Positions 9,618 to 18,383 of a stretch of DNA of 64,000 bases are shown one piece after another (position 1 is the stretch's first letter; the number at the start of each line of letters is the position of its first letter). Below the pieces are notes generated by a model. The model had not been told where the DNA came from and searched no databases. It was given only the letters and a program-made list of their open reading frames with translations. Origin of the DNA: Oscillospiraceae bacterium (lineage in GTDB: Bacteria; Bacillota; Clostridia; Oscillospirales; Ruminococcaceae); the NCBI GenBank assembly GCA_024404875.1, contig JAKSPK010000002.1, positions 43,193-107,192 on the forward strand, given 5' to 3'. The position numbers and the translations under genes are program-made.

Positions 9618-10466
9618 TTATTCGCGAATAAAAAGGATGCCGAGTGTATTCGGCCCGCAGTGGCTGGAAATCGTACAGCCTGCCTGTGTCTCAATGATAT
9701 CCTCAAATGATGCAGCGTTTCGGATTGCGTTTGCAGCTTCTTCTACGGCCTCCGGCGGGGAAGTATGCGTAATGAATATACGATGTTTGCGAATGGAATC
9801 CGGTTCTGCGAGGCGGTCTGCTGCATAGTTTCGGACACATTGCAGGAAGCTGCCGCGATATTTTTTGAGAACGGACATTTCGCCGTTTGTGACAGTAATG
9901 CAGGGCTTCAGCCGGAGCAAGTTTGCGCCAAGCGCCGCAACGCCGGAGCATCTGCCGCCTTTGTGCAGGTAGTCGAGCTGGTTAATGATAAAAGTGGCAT
10001 CGATCTTTGGGATGATTTCGTCACGCAGTCTCTGTGCGATTTCTGTACGGCTGATGCCATCTGCGGCCAACTCTGCTGCGGTCAGAACGACATGGCCGAA
10101 GCCGGTCGAAAGGTTCATGGAATCAATGACCGTAATGCGTTCATTTTCGTCTGCCGCGATGCAGGCGTTTTGATAACAGGCGGAGAATTTCGCGCTGATG
10201 GTGATGCAGATGATCTCCGCATCGGGATCGGATTTCATGATCTTTGCAAAGCAGTCTGCGAAGTCGTCCACCGAGACAGCAGCAGTTTTTGGCAATGTGC
10301 CGTTCGCAGCGACAAATCGGAAAATGTCATTTGAATGAATATCTGCGCCGTCACGGTATTCGTGTGATCCGAGCCGGACATAAAGCGGCAGCACGGTGAG
10401 CTGAAAACGCGCAATCAGTGATTCGCTGAGGTCACAGGTGCTGTCAGCAACAATATGGATCGACAT
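9618..10466 (-). CDS. DegV family fatty-acid-binding protein
   Basis: A 282-residue DegV-family protein. Members bind a fatty acid and in some Firmicutes present it to fatty acid kinase FakA for phospholipid synthesis. Landmarks are the N-terminal IVADSTCDLS strand-loop, the TAAVSVDDF segment, ITISAKFSACYQNA (the family S-K-S-G-TYQ region) and the VIDSMNLSTGFG segment with lipid-contacting residues. The second-domain DYLHKGGRCSG motif is also present. No signal peptide. A strong sigma-A promoter (10496-10524) lies directly upstream and a GGAGG ribosome site precedes the ATG. No fakA-like gene is visible nearby. Confidence 0.92.
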   Translation of the reverse strand: MSIHIVADSTCDLSESLIARFQLTVLPLYVRLGSHEYRDGADIHSNDIFRFVAANGTLPKTAAVSVDDFADCFAKIMKSDPDAEIICITISAKFSACYQNACIAADENERITVIDSMNLSTGFGHVVLTAAELAADGISRTEIAQRLRDEIIPKIDATFIINQLDYLHKGGRCSGVAALGANLLRLKPCITVTNGEMSVLKKYRGSFLQCVRNYAADRLAEPDSIRKHRIFITHTSPPEAVEEAANAIRNAASFEDIIETQAGCTISSHCGPNTLGILFIRE

Positions 10467-10495
10467 AGTATTCCTCCACTATTCAAGATACTGCA

Positions 10496-10524
10496 ATTAT
10501 ACTGCGGAATGTGCTGTTTGTCAA
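10496..10524 (-). promoter_or_regulatory. Sigma-A promoter for the DegV-AEC unit
   Basis: On the minus strand TTGACA (10519-10524) and TATAAT (10496-10501) are separated by 17 bases, a consensus match. The -35 box overlaps the end of the DUF1294 gene. Confidence 0.85.
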
Positions 10525-10799
10525 GCGGATGTGCGGGTTATAAACAAATAAACCGCGAGTGCCGACTGCCACGCAATCCCAAGCAGATTGGCTGTCCAGA
10601 AATACCATTTTCGTGTTTTATGATGAAAGATCTGCATTCCAAGCAGTCCGCCGACGGCGCCGCCGCAGAATCCGAACAGCAGCAAACGGCGTTCGGGTGT
10701 GCGCCAGAGATTCTTCTTTGCTGCATTTTTATCCATGCCATAGATCAGAAATGTGAAAGCGCTTAACACGCCCAATATGATAAGGTAGTATTTCAGCAT
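10521..10799 (-). CDS. DUF1294 small membrane protein
   Basis: A 92-residue protein with an N-terminal transmembrane helix (YYLIILGVLSAFTFLIYGMDK), the conserved cytoplasmic segment AAKKNLWRTPERRLLL, a glycine-rich GGAVGGLLGM helix, the HHKTRKWYFW motif and a last helix. This pattern is DUF1294, a small membrane family of unknown function. It lies 57 bases after the C11 peptidase stop with a GC-rich hairpin between, and its own ribosome site (AAAGGAG) is clear. It may be read through from the peptidase promoter. Confidence 0.88.
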   Translation of the reverse strand: MLKYYLIILGVLSAFTFLIYGMDKNAAKKNLWRTPERRLLLFGFCGGAVGGLLGMQIFHHKTRKWYFWTANLLGIAWQSALAVYLFITRTSA

Positions 10800-10826
10800 C
10801 AGCGGCTGTTCTCCTTTCCATGTGGA

Positions 10827-10850
10827 AGCACCCTGCCGGAGCAGGGTGCT
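10827..10850 (-). terminator. GC-rich hairpin after the C11 peptidase gene
   Basis: A perfect 10-bp stem (AGCACCCTGC at 10827-10836 with 10841-10850) with a four-base loop lies just after the peptidase stop codon. There is no clear T-run, so termination may be partial. Confidence 0.5.
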
Positions 10851-10856
10851 TGGTTG

Positions 10857-13211
10857 TTACTGAATGATCGCTTCAGACCAGTATTCCTTGTTGTACATAT
10901 CGGTGAAGCGGTACATGATCTTGATCGCTCCGCTGCCGACTGCACCGTTTGTGATCTTCATGTCGGCTGTGACAGTGATCGGCTCTCCGAGCTCATAGGT
11001 ATCCACATAGTTTTCACTGTAATCGTAGTAATCACAGACGAATTGCAGCTCATCCCCGATATTCAGCTCCGTCATGCTTTTAGCCACGGTATCCGTCTCA
11101 TTGTTGATGTAATCGAACTCAGCGCCGACGATCTGACCGGCGGGATTTGCGTCATCGAATTCGACCAGCAGCTTGACACGGTCACCGTTCAGCAGAGCGG
11201 GAATATAGCCGTGATCTATGTATTCATCGCCTTTTTTGATTGTGTCAGTGTGGAAATAGGAAACAAGATGATCATTGACGGCGAGCCAGTCACGCTCGAT
11301 ATCTGCAATCAGATTTCCGTCATCATCGATCTGGAACACATTGTCCCAGCCGAGATCCAGATAACCTTCGCCGTCATCATAGAACACCTGCTTGTCGAGC
11401 TTGTGAACCATTTTCCATTGTTCTTTTGTCAGCGGCATGGTAAACTGACCGTCGTCTTCCGTCCAGTGCAGTGCATTTGCATCGAAATAGTGAAGTGAAA
11501 GGTATTCAGCAGTATCGGATTCGGAAAGAGGATTCTCATCCATAAAGCCGATATTGGAAGAATCGAGTCCTGCAATGCTTTTGCCGCCTGCTGTGCCTGA
11601 GCTGAGGAAGCTGCTCAGCAGCGATCCGATCATATCGGAGCTGCCGGAGGAACCGCCGGAAAGACCGCCAAAGAGCGATTCAAGCGGAGATCCGGTACCG
11701 CCGGAAGCAATCTGACCGCTTGTTTCAAGGCTTGCAAACTGCTGAATGCATCGGATGTAGGACTGATCCATATTGATCTGATTGTAGGTTTTGCAGGCTG
11801 TATCAACATAGGATGACCGCTTGTACGGGAAGAAGATCGAGATGCCGTAAGCGTTCGTCATATTGTTAGATGTGCGGTTGTATTTAATCGCTTTCTGGAG
11901 TGTCTCGGCGAGTTTTTTTCCCTCATCCGTATTCATATTCATTGCGAGATCGACAAGGTCAACCTGATCAATCCGGGAGGAAGTTGCAAATTCTCGTGCA
12001 TTGTAGCGTGCATCGGAGACATCCTGATACTCTTCGTTTTTGAGTTTGGTGCTGATGGAATCTGCAAAGGCGCTGAGCTGTGATGGAACTGTGTTTGCAA
12101 ATTCCGCGAGATCAATGACGGAGAGCGTTGTTTTCTGACCGGGGCAGTTTCTTGCGCAGGCAGAAGTGAAATCATCGCAGATGCTTTTTCCGAGCTCCAA
12201 TGTGGAAATGGATGTATTGCTGCCGAGCTTCGTCATCCAATTCGTGTAATACCAGCCGATGCCCGGCTCGGTTTCTTCGGAAGCGATCATATAGTCAGCG
12301 TAGTCATTGAGCATCAGCGCAGTTTCAGCCGTCGCCATGAGGCAGGCATCAAAGCCGACAAAATCAAATTTTACGCCGCCGTCCTTGAGTGCTTTGCTGA
12401 TACCGGCGAGACTCATCGAGCCGCCGTTGCGGAGCTTTTCGTCATAGCCATAGCCGGTAACTGATCCGCCGCCGTGATCCCAGAAGATGAGGTTATTGCG
12501 GTTTGCGGGGAAATGATTAGCGCAGTAGCGTATAAATTCGGAGAGTGTTGCCGGATCGGTCATGGCTTTGTTGCCCATATCCTTTTCGAGCGTACGCAGT
12601 TTACCATCAGAGAGCTGATAGATCTGGTTGACGCTCGTGCTGATACCGGAGGTCTTCCAACCCTTACAGCCGCCGGTATAGACAATGACATTTACATTGT
12701 CTCCGTAGCGCGAGGAAGCGATCTCCTGTAAATCGGAGGATGCCATGCCGCTCTTGGATTCAAGGTCAGTTCCGCAGACATAGAGCATGAGGGTGACAGT
12801 ATCATTATTATCGCCGAGGATTTCGGTATATTTTGCACGCGAGCCGGAAGCAACGCTTGTATTCACAGGCTCCGCTGAAGGTGCAACATATTCAGGCGTA
12901 TCATCCTGCTGTGCCTGATAGGGAAGCTCGCCGCCTGCCAGACCGCTGAAGTTTTCGGCCAGTCCGCCGAGATCGTCCATTGCACCGCCGCCGCAGCTTT
13001 TCAGCAGAATAAAGCCGATCACAAGCAGCATGAGCGTTCCGCCGCCGCCGGCTGCCGCACGCTTGCCGGCACTGCTGTTTCCGGTTTTTCTTCCGGCATA
13101 GCCGTCCTGAGAGCCAACCGGACCAGTGCCGAGACCGTTTCCGCGCTTATAGCCGCCGGTTGTCGGACCACCGTATGTTTTTTTTCTGCCATGCGGCCGA
13201 TTGTCATCCAT
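10857..13211 (-). CDS. Membrane-anchored C11 (clostripain-like) cysteine peptidase
   Basis: The product is 784 residues from the ATG at 13211, which has AAAGGAGG eight bases upstream; a longer frame begins at 13319 but lies in the promoter region. Order: basic, Gly-rich N-terminal ~55 residues, one transmembrane segment (about 57-70, TLMLLVIGFILLKSC), a linker, then a C11 domain. The catalytic dyad is visible as His246 in FWDHGGG and Cys290 in GFDACLM. Clostripain-type enzymes cut after Arg or Lys. A Gly/Ser-rich segment (about 510-560) separates a C-terminal beta-rich region of about 230 residues that I do not recognise. Orientation suggests a tail-anchored-out surface protease; the substrate is unknown. 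Confidence 0.87.
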   Translation of the reverse strand: MDDNRPHGRKKTYGGPTTGGYKRGNGLGTGPVGSQDGYAGRKTGNSSAGKRAAAGGGGTLMLLVIGFILLKSCGGGAMDDLGGLAENFSGLAGGELPYQAQQDDTPEYVAPSAEPVNTSVASGSRAKYTEILGDNNDTVTLMLYVCGTDLESKSGMASSDLQEIASSRYGDNVNVIVYTGGCKGWKTSGISTSVNQIYQLSDGKLRTLEKDMGNKAMTDPATLSEFIRYCANHFPANRNNLIFWDHGGGSVTGYGYDEKLRNGGSMSLAGISKALKDGGVKFDFVGFDACLMATAETALMLNDYADYMIASEETEPGIGWYYTNWMTKLGSNTSISTLELGKSICDDFTSACARNCPGQKTTLSVIDLAEFANTVPSQLSAFADSISTKLKNEEYQDVSDARYNAREFATSSRIDQVDLVDLAMNMNTDEGKKLAETLQKAIKYNRTSNNMTNAYGISIFFPYKRSSYVDTACKTYNQINMDQSYIRCIQQFASLETSGQIASGGTGSPLESLFGGLSGGSSGSSDMIGSLLSSFLSSGTAGGKSIAGLDSSNIGFMDENPLSESDTAEYLSLHYFDANALHWTEDDGQFTMPLTKEQWKMVHKLDKQVFYDDGEGYLDLGWDNVFQIDDDGNLIADIERDWLAVNDHLVSYFHTDTIKKGDEYIDHGYIPALLNGDRVKLLVEFDDANPAGQIVGAEFDYINNETDTVAKSMTELNIGDELQFVCDYYDYSENYVDTYELGEPITVTADMKITNGAVGSGAIKIMYRFTDMYNKEYWSEAIIQ

Positions 13212-13248
13212 ATTCTGATCCTCCTTTGAATCAATGGTATTTTCTATT

Positions 13249-13277
13249 ATTTTACATGATGCGGGGCATATTGTCAA
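13249..13277 (-). promoter_or_regulatory. Sigma-A promoter for the C11 peptidase gene
   Basis: TTGACA (13272-13277) and TAAAAT (13249-13254) on the minus strand with a 17-base spacer, about 30 bases before the ribosome site. This supports the start at 13211. Confidence 0.8.
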
Positions 13278-13319
13278 GCATTCTGATGGAAATCTGTACT
13301 CTTTGCCACGATTATTCAA

Positions 13320-14744
13320 TCAGAGAGCTTTGAGAATCGCAAGCAGCCAGTCCCATGTGAGCTTTGCTGAGGCAAGGCTGAGCCGCTCACGCGGCGTATG
13401 GATATCCAGCAGATCGGGGCCGATCGAGATGCATTCGAGCTGCGGAGCCTTTGCCGCGAGAATACCGCATTCAAGTCCGGCGTGGATCGTCTGGATCACT
13501 GGAGCCTTGCCGGTCAGTGTGCGGTATGCCGAAGATGCGCGGCGCTCCAGCTCAGTATCCGGGAGATATTCCCAGGCCGGATAGCTGCCTGAGGTTTCTG
13601 CGCTGCCGCCGGCATTTTCTGCGAGTTTACATAGCCGCTCAGCGAGAGCAAGCCGTTCGCTGTTGACACTGCTTCGCAGAAGCGCATCCACCTCGAACAA
13701 ATTCTCATGCAGCTTGAAAATTGCAAGATTCAGCGAAGTCTGGGGCATATGCAGCTTCGGATCTGTTGCCTGAACGCCGTTCGGGAGCATTGCAAGCTGC
13801 CGGAGCAGATTTTCGGTCGCTTCAGCGGAAAGCGCCTGACCGGAAGGCTGAACCGTTTCGATTCTCAGAGAAAAGCCAGTCTCATGCGCATTTTCCAGGC
13901 GAATCTTTTCCGCTTCTTTCGTCAGTGCAGCACACAGCTTTTCTGCATTGTCAGGCGAACATATCAGCTTTGCTTCACATTCAGTCGGGATGACATTATC
14001 CCGCAGTCCGCCGTCAAATCCGCTGAGACGAAATACAACACCGGTATTCTGCAGTAGCCGCAGCATGATGAGATTGGCATTGAGCAGCGGTTTATGGATT
14101 TCTGCACCGGAATGACCGCCGGTCAGACCGGAAACAGAGAGACGGATCGCGGTTCCCTCTGCTGGTTGAAGAATGATTGGATAACGCAGATGCACACGAA
14201 TGCCGCCCGCGCAGCCGACCGTGATAATGCCCTCCTCCTCGGAATCGAGATTGACAAGGTATTTTCCGTCAAGTGCCGCAGGGGAGAGCGCATTTGCGCC
14301 GTCCATACCGGTTTCTTCATCGACCGTGAAGACTGCTGTAAGGGGCGGATGCGGGATATCATCGGATTCCAGCACCGCAAGCGTATAGGCAAGAGCGATG
14401 CCGTCGTCTCCGCCGAGTGTTGTTCCTTCTGCGGAGAGAAAAGCATCGTCCCAGACAAGATCGAGTCCCTCAGTCTCCATGTTTTTGGAACAGTCCGGCA
14501 GCTTCGCGCAGACCATGTCCATATGTCCCTGCAAGATGACACGGGAATGTGATGCATAACCGGGTGAAGCTGCCTTGCGCATGATGACATTGCCGGCATT
14601 GTCGGATTCTGCCTGGATGGCGAGTTTCTCCGCGCAAGAGAGGAGCCATGCGCGGATGCCATCGGTATTGCCGGAGCCGTGCGGGATTGCAGACAGCTCC
14701 GAGAAGTAACGGAAAACAGCTTCAGGCTGCGGGAAAGTTGTCAT
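13320..14744 (-). CDS. pepD: Aminoacyl-histidine dipeptidase (M20 family, PepD)
   Basis: A 474-residue cytoplasmic M20 metallopeptidase that hydrolyses dipeptides such as Xaa-His. Zinc-site landmarks in order: QGHMDMVC (His and Asp), GGDDGIALA with the bridging Asp, the VDEETGMDGA pair of Glu residues, the NLDSEEEG segment, and the late AGLECGIL segment. The SGLTGGHSGAEIHK segment is the start of the dimerisation domain. The ATG at 14744 follows CGGAGGT and is preferred over an upstream frame start at 14792 that lies in a hairpin. It begins 76 bases downstream of the STAS gene. Confidence 0.93.
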   Translation of the reverse strand: MTTFPQPEAVFRYFSELSAIPHGSGNTDGIRAWLLSCAEKLAIQAESDNAGNVIMRKAASPGYASHSRVILQGHMDMVCAKLPDCSKNMETEGLDLVWDDAFLSAEGTTLGGDDGIALAYTLAVLESDDIPHPPLTAVFTVDEETGMDGANALSPAALDGKYLVNLDSEEEGIITVGCAGGIRVHLRYPIILQPAEGTAIRLSVSGLTGGHSGAEIHKPLLNANLIMLRLLQNTGVVFRLSGFDGGLRDNVIPTECEAKLICSPDNAEKLCAALTKEAEKIRLENAHETGFSLRIETVQPSGQALSAEATENLLRQLAMLPNGVQATDPKLHMPQTSLNLAIFKLHENLFEVDALLRSSVNSERLALAERLCKLAENAGGSAETSGSYPAWEYLPDTELERRASSAYRTLTGKAPVIQTIHAGLECGILAAKAPQLECISIGPDLLDIHTPRERLSLASAKLTWDWLLAILKAL

Positions 14745-14778
14745 AATGATACCTCCGGATTTTGATATGCAGTATAAA

Positions 14779-14806
14779 CGCCTGCGGAACACATCGGCCG
14801 CAGGCG
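14779..14806 (-). terminator. Hairpin after the STAS gene
   Basis: A perfect 9-bp GC-rich stem (CGCCTGCGG at 14779-14787 with 14798-14806). On the minus strand it is followed only by TTTAT, so termination may be incomplete and pepD may be read through. Confidence 0.55.
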
Positions 14807-14820
14807 CTGGAAGAACATAA

Positions 14821-15132
14821 TCAGGCGTTCTTAATATTTAATATATCAACAAATCCGGTAACCTCAAAAATACCCATGAGATCCTGATTGACATTCAATA
14901 GAATCATTTCGCCCTGGCGCATCATAACCTTGTGAAGAGAAAGCAGAACGCGCAGACCGGCGGATGAAATATAATTCACCTGAGCGAAATCCAATTTCAG
15001 GCACTTGATATCATTCAAATCGTCTTTGAGTTCTGCATCGAGCGTCGGTGCAGTTGTGGTATCAATACGGCCTTCGATCGCAGCTATAAGCTCAGTACCT
15101 TTTTTTGTTTTTTTAACTTGCATCTGAATCAT
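14821..15132 (-). CDS. Anti-sigma factor antagonist (STAS domain)
   Basis: A 103-residue single-domain STAS protein of the SpoIIAA/RsbV type. In this family a serine is phosphorylated by a partner kinase, and the dephosphorylated form releases a sigma factor or feeds a phosphatase pathway. The phospho-site region NYISSAGLRVLLSLHK with Ser56/Ser57 is intact, and GRIDTTTAP matches the family's first strand-turn. No anti-sigma kinase (SpoIIAB/RsbW type) or sigma gene is adjacent, so this is not the usual spoIIA operon. It has its own near-perfect promoter. Confidence 0.9.
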   Translation of the reverse strand: MIQMQVKKTKKGTELIAAIEGRIDTTTAPTLDAELKDDLNDIKCLKLDFAQVNYISSAGLRVLLSLHKVMMRQGEMILLNVNQDLMGIFEVTGFVDILNIKNA

Positions 15133-15182
15133 CCTTTCACAGATCGGTTTTATTTGATATGCTGTCTATAATTCTATACTCT

Positions 15183-15211
15183 ATTATACAGCAACATAGT
15201 ATGATTGTCAA
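15183..15211 (-). promoter_or_regulatory. Consensus sigma-A promoter for the STAS gene
   Basis: TTGACA (15206-15211), 17 bases, TATAAT (15183-15188), all on the minus strand. Both boxes match consensus exactly. Confidence 0.9.
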
Positions 15212-15429
15212 GTGGTATAGGAGAAATTACCACGTTTTTTGCATGAACTGCGAATTCATGGATGATGGAACAGCGTATTGTGTATTGACGGCTGCAAATA
15301 CTCTTGCAGTCCCTGGCGTGATTGAATGTGTTGGAAAATCCGGATACACCGTATACATCAGAAGAAATTCTATATAACTTCAAACAGAATAGGAAAACGA
15401 AGATGAGGGGGGCGTAGTAGTGAATGAAT
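15212..15429. other. Intergenic stretch with no supported gene
   Basis: Between the STAS promoter and the yebC terminator. A 44-codon plus-strand frame (ATG at 15243, stop at 15375-15377) exists, but AGGAG is about 16 bases away, no promoter is visible and the product resembles nothing I recognise. I see no RNA gene. Confidence 0.5.
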
Positions 15430-15472
15430 AAAGCCGTTAAGGGGTACATTTATCGTTCCTTAACGGCTTTTT
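15430..15472. terminator. Terminator after yebC
   Basis: A perfect 13-bp stem (AAAGCCGTTAAGG at 15430-15442 with 15458-15470). On the minus strand it is followed by TTTATT; on the plus strand by TTTTT at 15468-15472, so it can work in both directions. Confidence 0.82.
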
Positions 15473-15504
15473 CATAGACATATTCAGACACTTTTAGGCG
15501 TCAA

Positions 15505-16242
15505 TCAATCCTCATTGGGCATTTCCCAGTTGTGCCAAACATTCTGCACATCGTCGTCATCCTCAAGATGCTCAAGCAGCAGTCCCATTTTGCGGAGTGC
15601 TTCCTCATCGGTCAGCGTTACATAAGTGCTGGGGACTTCCTCAGCCTCTGCGGATGCAACGAGATAACCTTTTGCAGTCAGACCCTCGCGCAGTGCACTG
15701 ACGGCTGTCGGATCACAGAAGATCTCAATGCTGTCCTCGGAGTAGGTCATATCATCGCCGCCCAGCTCCATGACATCCTCCATGACGGTATCTTCATCCA
15801 GCTCTCCCTCATGTTCAATGACTACGATGCCCTTGGTCGAGAACAGATAGGAAACGCAGCCGGTCGTGCCAAGATTGCCGCCGAACTTGTCGAAGTAATG
15901 GCGGATATTGCCGGCAGTGCGGTTCTTGTTGTCGGTCAGGCATTCGACGATGACCGCAACGCCGTTCGGACCATAGCCCTCGTAGGTGAGGGATTCGTAG
16001 CTGTTTTTATCGCTGTCGCCGGCGGCCTTTTTGATGAGACGATCAATGTTGTCGTTCGGAACATTGTTCGACTTCGCCTTTGCAATAAGGTCGCGCAGCT
16101 TGCTGTTATTGTTCGGATCGGGGCCGCCCTCTTTGATGACGACCATCATTTCGCGGCCGATCTTAGTGAAGATCTTCGCCTTTACGGCATCGGTCGCTTC
16201 CTTTTTCCGCTTGATATTGTTCCATTTGGAATGTCCGGACAT
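15505..16242 (-). CDS. YebC/PmpR family protein (TACO1-type)
   Basis: The 245-residue protein starts MSGHSKWNNIKRKK and continues with the family's KAKIFTKIGREM, NNVPNDNIDRLIKKA and YEGYGPNGVAVIVECLTDN segments. The family was named as transcriptional regulators; recent work on bacterial members and on mitochondrial TACO1 indicates a role in translating difficult sequences such as polyproline. Length and domain layout are normal. It lies 12 bases after mrnC and probably shares the obgE-mrnC transcript. AGGAGGT precedes the ATG. Confidence 0.94.
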   Translation of the reverse strand: MSGHSKWNNIKRKKEATDAVKAKIFTKIGREMMVVIKEGGPDPNNNSKLRDLIAKAKSNNVPNDNIDRLIKKAAGDSDKNSYESLTYEGYGPNGVAVIVECLTDNKNRTAGNIRHYFDKFGGNLGTTGCVSYLFSTKGIVVIEHEGELDEDTVMEDVMELGGDDMTYSEDSIEIFCDPTAVSALREGLTAKGYLVASAEAEEVPSTYVTLTDEEALRKMGLLLEHLEDDDDVQNVWHNWEMPNED

Positions 16243-16254
16243 ATAGATTACCTC

Positions 16255-16686
16255 CTATTCTGCTGATTCATTTTCCTGCGAGCCTTCCGCCCAGATCACT
16301 GCAAAGAGCGAATGGAGCCGTTCGGTCTGTCCGCAGAGATAAAGATATCCGAACAGGCATTCAAAGCCTGTTGCTTTTCGATAGTCAGCCGGTGTCGCGT
16401 GTTTCGGTACACTGATGCCGCTTGCATTGCGTCCGCGGCGGAGAATATCCGCTTCGTCCGGTGTCAGCATTTCTGCGATCCTGCCAGCAGCAGCAGCCTG
16501 ATAGGCAGCACGAACATGTGCGACGGCCAGTGAATGCAGTTCTCTGGCAGGACGGTTTCCCTCCCGCAGCAGCATTTCGCGTACCATGACTTCATAGACA
16601 CTGTCGCCGAGAAATGCGAGTGCAAGCGGGCTGTACTGTTTGGCTGCGTCAGGGGAGAGCGGTGTTTGTAAAGGATCAGTCAACAT
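16255..16686 (-). CDS. mrnC: Mini-ribonuclease III
   Basis: Mini-III is a homodimeric RNase III catalytic domain without the dsRNA-binding domain; in Bacillus it matures 23S rRNA ends. The 143-residue product has LALAFLGDSVYEVMVRE, with the GDSVYE active-site signature, the RPARELHSLAVAHVRA segment, and the DILRRGRNA and FECLFGYLYL motifs with the distal acidic residue. I prefer the ATG at 16686, inside the end of obgE (11-base overlap); a TTG four codons earlier is also in frame. No strong ribosome site is visible, so it depends on coupling to obgE. Confidence 0.92.
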   Translation of the reverse strand: MLTDPLQTPLSPDAAKQYSPLALAFLGDSVYEVMVREMLLREGNRPARELHSLAVAHVRAAYQAAAAGRIAEMLTPDEADILRRGRNASGISVPKHATPADYRKATGFECLFGYLYLCGQTERLHSLFAVIWAEGSQENESAE

Positions 16687-17950
16687 AATCGAACTCAAAA
16701 CCGTTGATCGAAACGGTTACGCCCTCCTTTGCACCCATTTCCTCGAGTTTCGCAATTATTCCGCTGCTGATGAGGACGCGCTCGAAATACTGGAGCGACG
16801 ACCAGTCATCAGGATTGACCGTACGCATGATCGGCTCCATGAACGGTGCATCGATCTGATAAACACCGTTTTCGTCGATCTCGATCGTGAAGCGCTGCTT
16901 TTCCTCCGGTGCAGGCTCAGGTACAGCCTCCGGTTCAAAGCGCTTGACTGGCGGGAGCGTATCGAGGACGCGGGAGATCTCGTCAAGCAGCGGTTTGGTA
17001 CCCTGCGCCGCTGCAGCAGAAATAACATAAAACGGCAGCTCTTTTTCGGTGATATAGGCGTGCAGGCGTTCGATCTGTTCCTCGGATGCGAGATCGGCCT
17101 TGTTGGCAGCAACGATCTGCGGGCACTGACTGAGGTCCTCAGAAAAGTTTGCGAGCTCACGGTTGATCTTCTCGAAGTCATCAATCGGATCACGATCCTC
17201 GCAGCCGGAGACATCCAGCACATGAACGATCAGACGGCAGCGCTCAACATGGCGAAGGAACGAGTGTCCGAGACCGGCACCTTCTGCTGCGCCTTCAATC
17301 AGACCTGGGATATCAGCCATAACAAAGGAGCGCTCAGCATCGAGCTTGACGACACCAAGCACCGGCTCCAGCGTTGTGAAATGATAGTTTGCGATTTTCG
17401 GCTTTGCTGCGGAAACGACGGAGATCAGCGTTGACTTTCCGACATTTGGGAAGCCGACAAGTCCGACATCCGCGAGCAGCTTCAGCTCAAGAATCAGATC
17501 AAATTTTTCGCCGTCATAGCCGGGCTTTGCGAAGCGCGGAACCTGTCTGGTTGAGCTGGCGAAGTGCTGATTGCCCTTTCCGCCTTTTCCGCCCTTTGCG
17601 AGAATGACCGGCTCATCACCGGAGATGTCAGCCATGACTCTGCCGGACTGCGCTTCACGGATGACGGTTCCGCGCGGCACCTTGATGACGAGATCCGGTG
17701 CGCTTTTTCCGGTGCAGCGCTTCGCCGCGCCTGGCTGCCCGTTTTCGGCGATATATTTCCGCTGATACCGGAATGCGATCAGCGAGGAGAAATGATCGTC
17801 CGCGACAAAGATGACATCGCCGCCCTTACCGCCGTCACCGCCGTCCGGCCCGCCGGCCGCGACATATTTTTCGCGGTGGAAGCTGACAGCACCGTCGCCG
17901 CCTCTGCCTGCTTCAATATGGATCCTTACCTGATCGACGAACATTGACAT
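16676..17950 (-). CDS. obg: GTPase ObgE/CgtA
   Basis: Obg is an essential GTPase in 50S assembly and stress control. The 424-residue protein has the glycine-rich Obg fold (1-158; AGRGGDGAVSFHREKYVAAGGPDGG begins near residue 13 and is broken here only for description), the G domain with GFPNVGKST (G1), the DIPGLIEGA switch II, the NKADL G4 motif and an SAAA G5, then a C-terminal OCT domain (about 345-424), typical of Gram-positive Obg. It heads an obg-mrnC-yebC run. No promoter is visible between it and the rpmA terminator, so it may rely on read-through. Confidence 0.96.
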   Translation of the reverse strand: MSMFVDQVRIHIEAGRGGDGAVSFHREKYVAAGGPDGGDGGKGGDVIFVADDHFSSLIAFRYQRKYIAENGQPGAAKRCTGKSAPDLVIKVPRGTVIREAQSGRVMADISGDEPVILAKGGKGGKGNQHFASSTRQVPRFAKPGYDGEKFDLILELKLLADVGLVGFPNVGKSTLISVVSAAKPKIANYHFTTLEPVLGVVKLDAERSFVMADIPGLIEGAAEGAGLGHSFLRHVERCRLIVHVLDVSGCEDRDPIDDFEKINRELANFSEDLSQCPQIVAANKADLASEEQIERLHAYITEKELPFYVISAAAAQGTKPLLDEISRVLDTLPPVKRFEPEAVPEPAPEEKQRFTIEIDENGVYQIDAPFMEPIMRTVNPDDWSSLQYFERVLISSGIIAKLEEMGAKEGVTVSINGFEFDYVD

Positions 17951-17968
17951 TTACGCACCTCTTCTCAT

Positions 17969-17998
17969 AAAAAAGCCCCCCTGCCGGCAGCAAGGGGG
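17969..17998 (-). terminator. Terminator after rpmA
   Basis: On the minus strand CCCCC (17994-17998) pairs with GGGGG (17976-17980) around a GC-rich loop, followed by CTTTTTTAT (17967-17975). It ends the rplU-prp-rpmA operon; a weaker hairpin lies at about 18020-18051. Confidence 0.78.
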
Positions 17999-18060
17999 AT
18001 ACGGCGAACCGCATAAACAGCACCGCACCGAACTGCTCCGGCACGGTGCCTATTGTTTAC

Positions 18061-18345
18061 TTACTGCTCGACAGAATAGACACTGACGCGCTTTCTGTCG
18101 CGGCCGAGACGCTCGAAACGAACCTGACCGTCGATCTTTGCGAACAGTGTATCATCCGAACCAATGCCGACATTGTTGCCCGGATGGATATGTGTGCCGC
18201 GCTGACGTACGAGAATATTGCCTGCGAGAACATACTGACCGTCGCCGCGCTTAACGCCGAGGCGTTTTGCTTCGGAATCACGGCCGTTCTTTGTAGAACC
18301 AACGCCCTTTTTGTGAGCGAAGAACTGCATGCTGATACGCAACAT
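18061..18345 (-). CDS. rpmA: 50S ribosomal protein L27 with Prp-cleaved N-terminal extension
   Basis: A 94-residue L27. The N-terminus [14 protein letters not shown] is the Firmicutes form in which nine residues ending in FF are removed by the protease Prp, exposing the A-H-K-K-G tail that reaches the peptidyl transferase centre. Body motifs [14 protein letters not shown] and [14 protein letters not shown] are canonical. The ATG at 18345 follows GGAGGTG at good spacing; an in-frame GTG at 18357 is part of that ribosome site. The Prp gene sits immediately upstream. Confidence 0.97.
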   Translation of the reverse strand: MLRISMQFFAHKKGVGSTKNGRDSEAKRLGVKRGDGQYVLAGNILVRQRGTHIHPGNNVGIGSDDTLFAKIDGQVRFERLGRDRKRVSVYSVEQ

Positions 18346-18383
18346 AGTGGATTGCACCTCCGTTTTATGAAATGGCGGCTGCC

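Noticed and set aside
15174-15449. Possible small genes in the gap before yebC
   Set aside because: Both strands have short frames, but none has a good ribosome site, and they cross a promoter or terminator.
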